Below are positions 43,994-56,656 of a stretch of DNA of 64,000 bases, one piece after another. The stretch lies in contig JAZHRO010000012.1 in the NCBI GenBank assembly GCA_037157565.1, positions 10,070,501-10,134,500 of the forward strand, given 5' to 3'. Origin of the DNA: Thalassia testudinum. Its lineage: Eukaryota; Streptophyta; Magnoliopsida; Alismatales; Hydrocharitaceae. Under the pieces are notes generated by a model, which saw nothing but the letters and a program-made list of their open reading frames with translations, had not been told where the DNA came from and searched no databases. Both the position numbers and the translations under genes were made by a program. Each line of letters opens with the position of its first letter. The first letter of the stretch is position 1.

Positions 43994-44601
43994 TACTAAG
44001 GAAGAAAGAGTGGCAGCCACAGTAGCTAAGGAGAAGGCATTGCACGGCTGAAGGCAGAAGAGAGCTGAAGAGGAAAAGAGTTGCAGAGAAGAAAGAAAAG
44101 AAAGAAAGCAGTTGAGGCTTGCAAGGCAAAGAGCCAGAGAAGAAGGAAAAAGCCAAAGAAAGGAAGGGTGAAGTCAGAGCAGAAAGAAGGAAGAGAAAGC
44201 CATGGCAGGAAGGAACAGAAGAAAGAAGAAGCAGAAGGCAGAAGAAGAAGGAAAAATAAGAGGAAGACACTGTAGCACCACAGTTATAAGACGTCTGATT
44301 TTATAATCAGACGTCCAATTTTACATCAATCAAACGTCCAATTTTTCATCAGATCTCTATTATTTGTGGCTACAATTCTTTTTATGCTCTATATACACAT
44401 GCTTTACATTCTAAATTAGACTTTGAGTAGTTTTATGTGTTCAGTTTACATTTATTATTGAGATTAGTGCATGAATTCCATTTGCTCCCTGTGTTCGACC
44501 TCGGACTTAAACTTCGAGTAATAAAATCTATTTGTTTTCAAAGCAGTTTCAACTATACTATGACGCATTTATTTTAAACCCGATTTCGCTTTCGACGAAC
44601 A
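43994..44601 (+). repeat. LTR fragment G, Athila-type, 3' portion
   Basis: Aligns with the last 590 bases of the E LTR (from 17986): the purine-rich GGAAGAAAGAGTGG... tract, inverted pair AGACGTCTGA / TCAGACGTCC at 44289-44316 with an extra CAAACGTCC, the TGTGTTCGACCTCGG hairpin region (about 44483-44520) and the end GACGAACA. The left side was already joined to the end of element C before the SIRE insertion. Confidence 0.75.
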
Positions 44602-44604
44602 TTT

Positions 44605-44622
44605 TGGCGCCGTTGCAGGGGA
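44605..44622 (+). other. Primer binding site, tRNA-Asp type (fragment G)
   Basis: TGGCGCCGTTGCAGGGGA differs from the tRNA-Asp complement at one base. It shows that G is a 5' LTR end, but LTR-like sequence follows almost at once instead of an internal region, so the element is rearranged. Confidence 0.8.
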
Positions 44623-46143
44623 GTCCTACGAACCTTAGAGCCGGTTCCTCTTCCAGCCCTGTCCTCTTCGCCGTCTCCCTCATCGGAGTATCTTCCTTCT
44701 CCAACACCGGCCATACCGCAACTAGTGCCTCCTCCATCCTCCTTCATCTGCTACTATCTCCGTCAACTCCTCGACCTCTACTGATCACAACCACACCTCT
44801 AAACCTCGACTCCGACCACTAAAGCTCCCACTCCAACTCCGTCTTCCACCTCGCCCGTGTACCTCTGGCAAGCTCGCACGGTTACTACACACCACCAAAT
44901 CGGCCGCCACCGGTCCCTACACCTTTGCAGTACATCACCCACTAAAACCCCTCAAGAAATTGAGGGGATTGGCTGCTCACATACTCCACCCATCACAAGC
45001 ACCTCCGCACCACCATCTTGAGGTCGTCAGACCTCCACACTCGCTTGCACCACATGCCACACCCACCGTTGCACTCGTCGTTCCACGGTGAAGCTTCTGA
45101 ATTAGTTTGACTTGGCCACAAGGCTATGTTCGTGCTTTCAAGTACCTCACCATACCTCTATTGCCGCCTTGATGCCTTCGGCCTCATCTTCAGTCCTCCA
45201 GCCATGTAGCTTCCAGACATTGCGCCCAGGAGAAGCGGCCTCACTCCAGGTCCCTCTCCAGGCACTTAATTGGATCCAATGGCCTCATCTTCGACTTCGA
45301 TCAAAGAACTCATCCGCAGCAGCACTCACGAGAAGAGGTTGTGGAGTTTAGTTCCACATCGATGGGAGAAGAGCGCTCGTGCACACATAAGAGGAATTTC
45401 TGTTTCCATCCCTTCGCCCAAGTCATGGGGATCAGGTCCCCAGCACCTTCACCTGCTTACCCGAGCTCTCACTGCTCTCCTTTGATCACGCCCGCAGGCC
45501 TGCACCCTGTTCTGGATCCGGTTACCCGTCCGATAACCCGGCTAACCCCGGGTCTCTGAGAGAGAGAGAGAGAGAGAGAGAAGGGGGGCTTTTGCCCTCT
45601 ACTTCTTACTTTCTATACTTAGCGAATCTAAGGGGCCTTTGCCTCTGTGTTGCTGTGCTTGCCTCTCTCCCTTGAGTCATGAAGAAGGAAAGAAGAGGCC
45701 TTTGCCTCTCTGTTGAGTTGATCCCTTGAGCACTTAAGGCATCTGAAGACCTTGTGCACTCGTCTGATATCTGCTGGTGCCTTAGTTCTGATTGAGATAT
45801 TCATCTAGTTGACGTGGGTTATGTGATTGACAATTACTGTTGAGATATTTGAGCTTAACATTAAAAGGGTTAATTGGTGATTCAAATTACCATTTTAACC
45901 TATTCTTTTTACACTGAGATATTTGATTTTATCTATATATCATTCTGAGTTGTTCTGAATGAAGTTTTGATTATAATTGTTCACATTTCTGATTAAATTT
46001 TGATTGGTGAAATTAAAATTATAATACTTGTTCCCTGTGTTCAACCTCGAATTTCATTCGAGTTATAAATTTTATTTGTTTTCGCGCTATTTTGGCTGTA
46101 CTACAACGCATATTTTATAAAACCCCGATTTCACACGTTAACA
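44623..46143 (+). repeat. LTR fragment H, Athila-type, reaching the 3' end of an element
   Basis: GC-rich first part with a CCACGGTGAAGCTTC phrase also found near 17380, a GA run (45556-45580), a TTCCCTGTGTTCAACCTCGA hairpin region (about 46031-46062) and an end like that of E (CCCCGATTTC...GTTAACA at 46143). No primer site follows, so this is a 3' LTR end and the outer border of the retroelement cluster. The next five bases, ACAAC, would be its target copy. The ORFs at 44532-45559 are frames in the GC-rich part. Confidence 0.65.
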
Positions 46144-46439
46144 ACAACAAATCACATTATTTCAGCATAAAAGTAGATGACCTAGATAACATGACATTAA
46201 TGAAATTAGTTTTGATAATACATGCCAATATTTGAGGGAACTACCAGAAATACAAGAAAGTCGCATAAAACACTACCTACAGACATCATAAACTTTAGAT
46301 ATCACTAATGAAAAGCATAAGCAACAGTAAGCCATGTTAACATCCAGCTAACCATACTACAAACACCACATCAGATGCTGTAGTCATTCCCCAGATGCTT
46401 TCATAGCCAGGCCGCTAGGGCATCCTTGTGATCTAGAAT

Positions 46440-46860
46440 TTATTGGAATACTACCCTCTTGGCTTCCAAAGTGAACAAATCAGCTAATGTGACTAGATCA
46501 TCTGCTTCAATCATGAGCAACTTCTCTCTCACTCTAGTCAAGCACTCCTTTAGATCCTGAAGAAACCAACAATAAAAAGAACTAAACATTTCGATCAGGT
46601 TGCAGCGAAGGAGTGCTCGGTCAAAAGATGATGAAATCATTTGCAATAACCCCTCTGGCCAAAATCGACCAAATCACAACTCAACATGACCATATATTAG
46701 GAAACCCTAACTTGAAAAATAGAGAATAAAAAGCAAATCGCCGAATAAACCACAATTCATACTCCATTGAAGCTCTACCAACAACATAGCTTCCAGATCG
46801 TGGCAACCGCACGCCATCAAAGGCCATCGAGAAGAACGCAATGAAGATGGCAGCAGCCAT
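46440..46860 (-). CDS. Possible small gene, minus strand, unidentified
   Basis: The clearest part is a terminal exon 46440-46556, preceded by a good acceptor (polypyrimidine then TTCTTCAG). It encodes DLKECLTRVREKLLMIEADD and continues to VVFQ and a stop. Upstream, an ATG at 46860 opens MAAAIFIAFFSMAFDGVRLP, with a possible donor GTTAGG near 46690. Near 47010-47050 the sequence has two GGGCC motifs (GTGGGCCCAAAC and AATGGGCCGC), which resemble the site II elements of plant housekeeping promoters. I do not recognise the family. It may be a short helical protein, a truncated gene or a pseudogene; exon structure is tentative. Confidence 0.35.
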
Positions 46861-48226
46861 CGACAGAGTGAGGCGAAATGGGGAGGATGAAGGGTGCAAC
46901 AAATAAGGGGTAGCGGAATCAAGAAGTGGAATTAACCAAATTCCACCCTAAGGATGGAATACAAATGATGCGGCTTAAGTCCTCCTCACCCAGCTCTTCT
47001 TTACGCCGGCAGTTGTGGGCCCAAACAAAGCATAATGGGCCGCATTCCTAGAATCAAATGGACCCTAAAGGACCCTCCCAGCGTGCACACAATCTGAGAG
47101 GGGCATTGGAGCCCATGTGAGTTACAAGAGGCAACAGGGCCTGAAGGGCTTTAGTGCATGGGAAAGGGGCTTCGGTGGGCCTAGGCTGAATGGGACACTG
47201 GAGCTGCAAAAAATTTGAAAAAAGGTTGATTTTGGGTGTTGATGGGCTTGAGGTGTGAAAGAAAGGAAAGGAATTAAGGAGGTGGATGCCTGAGAGCATA
47301 TTTAGGCGAAAATGAAGGAAATAAATCCAATCCTAATGGGATTTGAGGTATTTTGGTCCTCTTAAACTCTCCAAATTTTGGGGTTCAAGAAGGCTCTCCT
47401 CTTTTTAAATGCTCCTTGAGACCCCCCTTGATACCTCAATCTCATCAACCCTCATTCTTCTCTTCTTCTTCCTCTCTCTCTCTTTGTTGGGCATTATGGG
47501 ATCTCTTTGGTAAATCTCTGCTTCTTCGCCATCGTAACCACCATCTACCACCACTCTCTCATTGCCTACCTCACTGAGACATCCCCTTGTTCTCTTCTCT
47601 CTCTTTCTCTCTCTACTTTCTCCCTCTTAGTTGTAGTAATAGTTGTAGCATAATTTTGTAATTTAACATTAGTTGATTAATAAAATTTGTGTTTAGTTAT
47701 TTAGTTTCAATTTTACTAGTTTAATGGTTAGTTTTACTTATCCTGTAGTTCGAGTTTTGTTAGGTAGCTTACATTAGTTTTGTAGACAATAGTTTAGTTG
47801 CTTCCAAACTACGTCAGAGTTCCTCATCCTTCGTACTCACACTAGAATTAAGAAGCTTGAATTTTAGCATGAATCTTTCTGTTTCCCTTTAATTCCCTTA
47901 CGTAGAGGTGTATCTCGCCTCTTCTCACATCTAAGGGGCCAAGCCCTATATGGGGTAGTAGTTGAAGGAAGGAAATGGATGGCTGCCATTGGTAGGTATG
48001 TAAAGCATGAAGCTCATGCTTCAACCCCTATATTCCAACCAATCAACATATAAATACAAGTTAAAAGTAACCTGCAGTGGTTGAAAACATGTGAAGACAT
48101 CAGAAGATGTTGGGATTTGTTAGAATGAATAGCTACGGGCACAAATTTCATGAAATAACCATGATTATAGTGTTCATAAACACAGTCAGGATGCTTCCTA
48201 GTTGACTAGAAATAATAGAACCATAC
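46861..48226. other. Intergenic region without a recognisable gene
   Basis: Mostly AT-rich with a CT-rich stretch (47455-47630). The plus-strand frame at 47353-47577 lies in this pyrimidine-rich DNA and shows no protein similarity. The part adjoining the possible small gene may be its promoter. Confidence 0.4.
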
Positions 48227-48450
48227 AACTAAACATCTTTTTAAATCCCAGTCAATTAAGTTAGGACCTAGTCACCTAGCTAAAATCTTGGTCAATATTT
48301 AAAGAAAAATTTCTATTCTAACCTTCCACATATCCTTTTTTTGTACTTATAACTAAACATCTCTTTTAAGTCCTAATTAAGTCATGACCTAGTTCTCTAG
48401 CTATAATTTGGGAAAATATTTGAGGGAAATTTTCTATTCTAACCTTCCAT
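48227..48450. repeat. Two-copy tandem duplication, period about 122 bp
   Basis: AACTAAACATCT begins each copy (48227 and 48351) and TCTATTCTAACCTTCCA ends each (48312 and 48433). Copies share phrases such as AAGT-A-GACCTAGT and the AATATTT block, with several small changes. Noncoding. Confidence 0.7.
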
Positions 48451-48954
48451 GGTGTCCAACTTTTATTATCTAGTTCCCAAAGCAGGAATACGTGCATGCT
48501 ATTTGTAGCAGCATTATGCCTAAAATCATTTAAAATTTAGGTTTATCTACGTGATCGGGCTATCTATCTATTCTTTAAGATAGCGTCATACAAACGAAAG
48601 CACACAGATTGAAATCAATTGCTCCCTAATAATATTACATTTATTATCAAACTACTATTTAATTAAATCGAGGCAAATCAGACAAACCGACGTTGAAAAT
48701 TTTACCACCCACGACTTAATTCACGTATAACGGATGCAGCCTTAATTTACTCATTGTTGAGTCAAAGTCTTAATTTCCAACTAAAACCCAATGCAGCCAC
48801 CAATCCACTCGTCCTCATTCAATCACAACACCCCAACACCTCCCCCAAGATCCAATCAACTCTGAGCAGATTTTATAACCCCCTATTCCAATTATCTTTT
48901 TAAGTTTCTTGACCAATGTTTAGCACTAATTTATTTGAGGGGTCAACACCCTTT

Positions 48955-49625
48955 TCAAGGGATTAGCCCCAATTTATTTATAGGGTCAATTCCCTTTTAG
49001 TTAATATTAGTTAAAAGTTCTTAACATTGATTTGTCTAACACCAGTTACTACTGATGTTAGGTAAATCCGTGTTTAAATCTCACGATTTTATTATGCTCT
49101 CGTGGTCTCTGATTTAAATTATTAACACCACTAACAAATAAACACCACAAGAGTTAACACTTTAACTTAACACCAATTCAAGCAAACACAAATTAATATT
49201 AACGCCACTTTACAAGTAAACATAATTGAGGGTCAACACCAATTTCACATTTCTCAACATCACTTCCTTAACCCTCTAAGTAAATTAATCCTTAGGGTTA
49301 GTTTACTTGAAGGGTTAACCCTTGTTTAGTTGGAGGGTTAACCCTCTTTTGGTTAATACGAGTTAAGAGCTCTTAACACTGGTTTGTTTAATACTAGTTA
49401 CTACTGGTGTTAGGTAAATCCATGTTTAAGTTCCACGATTTTATTGTACTCTCGCAACCTCTGATTCAAATTCTTAACACCACTAACAAGTAAATACCAC
49501 AAGGGTTAACACTCCAACTTAACACAAATTGATATTAACACCGCTCTGTAAGTAAACACAATTGAAAGTTAACATCAATTTCACATTTCTTAACATCACT
49601 TTCTTAACCCTTCAAATAAACCAAC
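48955..49625. repeat. Two-copy tandem duplication, period about 352 bp
   Basis: Shared landmarks are GTTAGGTAAATCC (49058 and 49410), CACGATTTTATT, TTAACACCACTAACAA, TTAACA-CAA and TTTCACATTTCT-AACATCAC. Similarity is around 85% by eye. The many GGGTTAAC and TTAACACC words within each unit may themselves be an older small repeat. No coding potential. Confidence 0.75.
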
Positions 49626-50960
49626 CTTTAAAATTCTCCAAATTCAAAACACATCCTAAAAAATAAGGGCAAACTACTACTCGAGAATTTTCAATTTTTT
49701 ATTTTTCTTTTGAAAGGGGTGTAATTTAAATACAAACTGATATATATGTTAGCTGGTTTAAGTGATTGGTATTGATTAATTACTTATAAGTTTGGGTCTT
49801 CGTAACTGATATCTGATGTGTATAATCGATAGACTCGATGACACAGAATTGGGTGTCCTCACGATATAGACGACGTACCAACTAGAAGTTAAAGCGTCAA
49901 CCTTAGGCGGTATTTGACAAAATACGTCATCCCTAATGTTGACATGCTTACGTAAGGAACGGTGAAGTGAAGGGTAACTTTTTTGAGGGAAATTTCGTTG
50001 GTTCATCCTTAAATCAAAGGAATATATTAAGGATTACTTATGATAAAAACGAATACGGATTTGAGAGGGTCACGGCTCTCCAATTAAAATAAACTAAAAC
50101 GTCATCCAATTAGCAAATGCACGAGGATTCCAAATATCTCCATCCCTTTCATCATCTGGATAGTTTAACCTTCTTAGAGGGCTTCTTCAATCTTTAGAAA
50201 GGTAATCTTTTCCCCTTCCTCGGCTTACATTTTGTAATTATCATTCTTCTCATCGAGGGAACTTTTGCTTATAACTGATCATAGATAACTGTTCTGACTT
50301 TCATATAATCTTAATCGGGCTGAGATTTGGAAAGTTAGCCTTAAGCGAGGCTAACATTGCGGCAATTTGTTCGTAGATCATCGATCATCATCTATCGTAG
50401 AGACGCCATGCAAGAAGAACACTGATCGATCCTTGCACTAAGATTCTCCCTCTTGAGTCCTACTAATTAAGGAACTCTCTAGGTTCCTTTATGTTGCAGG
50501 ATATTTCACATCTTTACGGGATATTCTATATTTACAAAAGCAGATAAGTGAACTTGTATTTTACCTTAAACCAATGTTTCTTCAAACTTGGGTGTCTTTG
50601 AGGGATAAGTTATCCCATGCCTTAATTTCTTGCAAGCCTTCCGCCCCTCACATCTCGTACTCTTTATGCATTTACCATCTCCTTTCCCTTTGCTCTCAAA
50701 AAAGAAGAAATAAAAATCACCAACCAACATAACCACCAATCTAAACTTATAGCTGTCCTTTTATAACTTATCCCCGTTCCATCCCTTATTTCCAAGTAAA
50801 TATCCTAATTTTCCATTTCCAACTTATTCTTATCTTATTTCCTATTCACGTAAACACTCCTATAAAATTATTTTGGATTACACGTAAACAACACCAAATA
50901 TCCCCCTATTTACAAGTTTTTATCCTGTAAAATACATCCCACAACTTAAACTAAACCTTA
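49626..50960. other. Intergenic region without a recognisable gene
   Basis: AT-rich DNA. The small minus-strand frame at 49776-50006 has no support beyond being open. Nothing else recognised. Confidence 0.4.
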
Positions 50961-51328
50961 GGGGTTGTTTGATTGGCGAAATAAAAGGAGAATTAGGGTC
51001 GAATTCCATGTTTAGCAGTTTCTATTCCGACGTCGGCGGATTCCGAAATTAAGAGGTGGATTTTGGAATAAACAAATTCCATTGAATAGGTAAAATTCGT
51101 TTATTCCGCTGGTTTATTCCGCCTATCTCATCTCCCTCTCTCAACTTCACAACATAAAATTCATTTATTCCTCGTACCAAATACCTCAAGTGGAATAAAT
51201 ACTTCTAATTCTTTTATGTGACAACAAACATAACCAAACACTTTGACAAAATAAAAATTTCTAATTCCTCCTACTCAATTACATTCCTTTTTTATCCCTC
51301 CTAATTATTCATCCAACCAAACATATAC
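50961..51328. mobile_element. Tourist-like MITE (PIF/Harbinger type), 368 bp
   Basis: Terminal inverted repeats GGGGTTGTTTGATTGG and CCAACCAAACATATAC pair at about 12 of 16 positions. TTA stands on both sides (50958-50960 and 51329-51331), the target duplication of PIF/Harbinger elements. The interior is AT-rich and encodes nothing. Confidence 0.75.
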
Positions 51329-51331
51329 TTA

Positions 51332-53799
51332 AGGAAATGGCAAGCAAGCCAGATGGGCACCATCTTTGCTGCATGGAATACAAATCTGAGTACCTCTGGC
51401 GAATCGAAACATCCGGTTGCTCAATTGATGGTGGCGATCGATGTTAATGAGAAGGGTCGATTTATTTAATTGCCATCGCATCTCTTCTTTCTTCGTCTGT
51501 CGAATGAATAGGCAGTGCATCCAGTACCGCAGCATTCAGTCAAACACGTTGGATCCTTCAGGCAAGAAGGAGCAAGTTGGTGATGATATATTGTGACTCG
51601 GTTATTAGCAAGTTCTCCCAAAAAGATTTATACCAACAAAGTCGGATGAGATGGATTTACACTTGATTTGAGCTGGTACACCATATTAGATTCTACTGGA
51701 CAATGCATGTGTGTGTTTGACTTCTCGTTTGATTGGCCAAATGTCAGCAACCGAAAATGGGAGACCTTATTTTTATTTTTATTTTTTTTATGAGAAGGTA
51801 AATGCGTAGATTATGGGATTTGATTTCGTGATCAATGTCGATGAAAGATTTTATCACTGAGCCAATCCCTTGTGGGCTTTACCTTTAGCTTACATCTTAG
51901 CTGAAGAAATCAAATCGACTCTCTTGAAGCAGAAGAAGAGAGCATACTCAGAATTTAACTGAAGGGTCCTGCTAAAGCTCACGCCACTCTTCGGATGGTT
52001 CGAGTCACACGTCAAAGTACATACCATCCCTATAGTTGTGGAACCAGTGCCAGAGAATCCAATAGTGGACCAGAAGTCAAATGACTATTCAATTGCAAAA
52101 GAATCAGGTACTAAGGTCAGTACAACAGATGTCATAGTGCAATTTCATTGCTGGTTTGTTCTACGGCTTTCTACAGCCATTATCTAGTGTAGGGTTATTA
52201 AGTTAAAATCAACCTGTCCAATCGATCAGTTTTCGACCCAAATATCCCACTTGAGCTTGTTTAGGTTAAACAGGTTGAAATCCGATTAATCCGTTAAGTT
52301 TAGCCTCATAAACCTCTACTCGACCCAGTTAATCCAATTAAGCAAAAAAAAAAAGCAAAAAAAACAAAAAAAAAAATAAACTAAAGACACCATTCTCATC
52401 CCTAGGGTGGCCCTTAACCTTAAATATGATGATATTTGATTTTAAATTGAAATATCCAAATATCATCGATAATATTTCAATTATTATAACCAAATATGAT
52501 ATTTGATTCAAAATTGATTTAGAATTCAAATTTAAAATTCAAATATTATCCATTTATGCCTAAATGTCTGCTATGCAATTTAATTCAAAGGAGACAAAAG
52601 GGTTATTTTATATTCCTAACACCATAACGAAGTAAACATCAAAGGGTTTAACATCACAACTTAAAATCAATTAAGTATTTTAGGTGAATTGTAAATGTGA
52701 ATTTTAGTGAGCATGGTTTACTTTGCACTAGGCTTTATTAGGAACCATAAATGTGATTTGAATGTGGTTTAGAGTTCGGACTTGGTATGTAATTTGGACT
52801 AGGCATTAGTAACTTCCTTTTATTTGACTTTGAATGTGCTTTGAATATTATTTAGATTTTGAATGTGATTGACCTTTTAAGTGGCAACTTCATTATATTT
52901 GATATTTCATTTGTTAGGTTTAATATTTGTGCAAGTTTGGATGCTTATTTGGTCTTTTATCCCATTAATTTTAAATTTGTGCAGGTTTAATATTTGTTTT
53001 ATCAACAGATTTAATATATTTGGTGTCTCATTTATTTGACCATTTAACCCATTTAACTCACATAACTCACAAACCTGCTTAACCAATTAAACCTGTTTAA
53101 CCCATACACCTGTTAAAACCCATCTAACCCATTTACTTGCCTAACCTACCTAACCCATTTATCTAAACAAGTTCAATCGACTTTAGGTGGGTTGAGTCCG
53201 AGTTCAAATTTTAAGACCCGTTTAACAAACAAGTTGAACCTAACCCAACCTATTTATAAACATGTGTGGGCTTAAAAGGTTGGGTCTAACTTGACCCGAC
53301 TTGTTTAACATGCCTATTCTCTTAGTGATATCTGACCATTCTTTGTAACACTTCAAAAATAATCTCACTTAGTACACACATGAAAATAATTAGTGGGTTA
53401 TAAAAGATCGAGAATGACTTTGTCAATTTGAAAGTAAGCATTTTGTACGGTTGTCTTGAGTTCATAAGACCTATATCCAACACGTTGTCAAGGTTAATTT
53501 TTCTTAATCAAACTAAGATATGGGCATGGGACATTACCTTCTACTCTAGTGAATTTTGGCAATGATTAGTCTCAGGAGGACAGCTTCTCTTTGTTATTTT
53601 AGTAGTTTGAAAATCACCTAAACTTGCCCCTCCACAGCAAGCCCTAAATTTGCCTGGCAAGAATAATACTAACTGTGTCTAAGGTAGATTCATAATGTTA
53701 CATACTCATTATAATACCTGAAACCTCTTTGGGGTGCTATCTTATTGATCAACATGAAAATCTATGCTTAGATGTGGTAAAAGAATAGTGTTTTTTGGA
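51332..53799. other. Intergenic region; low-complexity repeats, no gene recognised
   Basis: Contains an A-run (52344-52378), which gives the false ORF at 52338-52529, AT-rich stretches with FEATURE-poor composition, and a block of repeated words such as TTTAACCCAT and CCTAACC (53040-53290). The short frames at 51329-51535 show no similarity. Confidence 0.4.
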
Positions 53800-56030
53800 G
53801 CAAGCCAAAAGATGTTATCATTCATCTAAAAAGTTTAAAGCCAGGGAAAGTTAACCCCAAACAAAAGATCCAACCAAAAGAAAGTTTAACCAGAATTACA
53901 GAATAGGAAGCCACATGCTTCAGTCACCCATGCCAATCAAAGAAACTAAACAAAAATCAAAATCCCTTTAGAAGAAGGGGAAGGCATAGCCACCCAAAGT
54001 AGAGGGATCAACAGCGAGAGAGAAGAAAAAAGATGAATTGAGGGGAAGAAAGCGGCCACCATAGAGACTGGGATAGTCAACCACAGAACTTAGCAACCAT
54101 CACTTGTTCACAATCTAAAGACTAACCACCCTATTAGAGAGACCTGCAGCTCGAGAAAGTAGAGGTTAAATGAAGAGTAGAATAAAGCCATCGGGAATAA
54201 GACCATTAGCTTTTGCAAACATAGTTAAAATCTTCTTTATCTTCCCCAATAGTCTCGCTGGATTAGGATTTAGATCGCAAAAGGTCGCTTCGCATCTTTC
54301 TTTCCATATCAGCCATAAAGAAGTCCCCAAAGAGGCTTTTCAGAAGGCAATGATTCGACTCCTTTTATTTTTTTTATTGCCATTTTGACTACAAAAATTC
54401 ATTTAAGAAGGGTTTTTTTTCCAGTTGTTTTCTGTCCAAAGAAGTTGAATCACTCAGATTGTAAAGGCCAAATTGAGGTTAAGTGGACAGATTGAAAACT
54501 CTCCGTTCCAGATGAAGAAAGATGATTGTGTGTTGTGGGGGGGTGGAGGGGGGGAGTGGGAAGGGAAGGCGTGTTGTGGTTGTATTTTCCGCAAGTGCCA
54601 GAATGCAATGTGGTTCTTAAATGTTTTTAATTAGATGGTGAGTAGAAGCGATGGCATGACATATTTTATTGCCATCCTTAGTCAAGCCAAGGATTTGAGG
54701 AGAGAAATAGAGGTTTCCATCCTCATTTGCCATTGGAATGCCATCTCTCCTCCTACGGGGTTCGGCCCAATTAATTTTCAAATTGAAGGTCCTCGAGGAA
54801 CTCCTGAGTTTAGTACTTTTGTTGTAAGCTAGATTGCACAGACCAGGACATAAGGTTTTTGGAGGAGGGTATCCCATGATGCAGTTGTGCCAAAGAAATA
54901 GATTGTTCCCATTTCCTACGTTAGCCCTCCTCATTTGGTTTAGATAATTAGAATTTCCGATAATGGCTGTGCATGCAGGAGAGGCATCTTAATGGGCTTC
55001 AGCTCAGAAAGGATAGGTACACCCTTATAATATCTGCCTCTAATCACCCTAGCCAGTAAGTCTAGTTTATTGTTTCAAGTCCTGATGGTTTTTTTAATTA
55101 ATAGAGCATTGTTGAAGTTAGATGGGTTCAGAATCCCCCACCCATCACTTCTCTTTAATTTGCAGCTTGTTTCCCAATTCACCTAATCACACTTTTTCCT
55201 ATGTTCGGTTCCTTTTCAAAGGAGGTCTCGTCATATCTTGTCAATTGCCCCCAACAATCCTCTTTAGCCATTGGAGACGAGAGCACATAAGTGGCAAGAG
55301 GGTTGAGAGAACAGCTAAGAAGGACAATTCTTGAAGGTAAGGGGAATTGATTAGCTTTCCATCCTTTAAGTCTTTTATAGAATTTCTCAAGGAGGAAGGA
55401 CCAATCATTGATTTGTACAGGAATGGGAGAGAGAGAAAGAGAGGAAAACCTAGAGAAATAATTGGTAAGGAGCTCACATTCCATCTAGGGATCTTTTTAC
55501 GATCATCAGATTCCTTATCCTCCAAGCCAATAGGATAGATAAAGGTTTTTCCTTATTAACCTTGAGACGAGAAGATGCAAATAAATGCTTAAGAGTATTT
55601 GAAGAGGATGAACATTATCTTTGTCCACTCCCAAAAAGATAATATGGTCATCAGTGAATTGGGTTTTAGTAATGTCTCTATCAAGGGCATTATTTTCATA
55701 ACCCTCAAGATACCCATTGTTGGCTTCAAATGACAAAATGAGGTCAAGGAAGTTCTGGGGGAGATGGGACCACCTTGTTAGCTCTTTGAGGCTAAAAAAA
55801 CTACAAAGAGAACCAGTGACTTTGACATGGAGAGTAGATGGTTGAAGAATAGTTACCACCCATAAAATGAACTTTGGAGGAACATTAATGTTTTGGAGTA
55901 CTAAGAAGATAAACTTCCAATCAAGAGTATCAAAAGGCTCTACAAAGTCAGATCTTGATAGCAAGAGTCTTGGTTTTAGAGTTATGCCATTGCATGATGG
56001 CAAGGGTATCAAAGATAGAGAAAGGCACAT
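53800..56030 (-). pseudogene. 5'-truncated, decayed LINE (L1-type) reverse transcriptase
   Basis: On the minus strand, 56030-55515 encodes an RT core: SDFVEPFDTLDWKFIFLVLQ (the usual DF-KAFD-LDW block), LHVKVTGSLCSFF and the catalytic box as FTDD (normally FADD). It continues in other frames with YPIGL, LGFPLFLSLPF, GNGNNLFLWHNC and IWKERCEATFCDLNPNPARL (to about 54200), the C-terminal region of plant L1 elements. Many stops and shifts are present. The endonuclease part is missing, as usual for 5' truncation. Its exact 3' end is not clear. It lies downstream of the BRO1-like gene in the same orientation. Confidence 0.8.
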
Positions 56031-56656
56031 TGATTAGGTGAGAGTATTTTCGCAAGTTCCTTGGGTAGTCTGGAAGCAACAGTTTGAGAAGATAGATATC
56101 CTATGAAATATGATCGTCTTATCCCTTGATAGTGATAGGCCACGGGGATTCCAGCTCTTCATGTTATTTCTTGAATCGCATTTCGCTTGATAGATTTCCC
56201 AACAGATGGGATTGACTTGATTTGACGAAATTTCAGTTCCATGTGGATTATCAAATTCTAACAAGCCGCCCCTTTTTTCTTTCCCAAAAAGGCCTTTTAT
56301 ATACACAAGTGCAATACAATGGCTGGCATCTGAACACGATGGTGAGCTTGCACTAGTTGAAAAGATGACACAACTTCAACATGAGATTTTACATGCAAGC
56401 ACAAACAGATTTAAGACCATGAGCTTTTAACCAAGTTTGAGATATCTATCTGCACACAAGTAGGGTTGTATCCCTTTCTTTTTCCCTTTTGAGTGGTGGC
56501 ATTATCAATATTTGATATAGGAAGAGTGACTACTCGTACAAATATGGAACAGATTATATAAGCAACCACGTGGCAAGAGCCAAAAGGTAGTACGAATATA
56601 TGATGCAACCCTGTGACAACCTTATCATATAATGGCCACTAAACTGCAAGAGAATT
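56031..56656 (-). other. Region downstream of the BRO1-like gene (probable 3' UTR)
   Basis: Six hundred bases between the stop codon of the BRO1-like gene and the LINE. It contains only short frames without similarity, and is the place for the 3' UTR and polyadenylation site of the minus-strand gene. Confidence 0.4.

Noticed and set aside
47353..47577. Small plus-strand gene
   Set aside because: Pyrimidine-rich sequence with no conserved pattern or splice support.
52338..52529. Minus-strand 63-codon ORF ending in a phenylalanine run
   Set aside because: It is made by an A-rich simple-sequence run.
54170..54388. Plus-strand 72-codon ORF
   Set aside because: It is the antisense of the LINE C-terminal region read on the minus strand.
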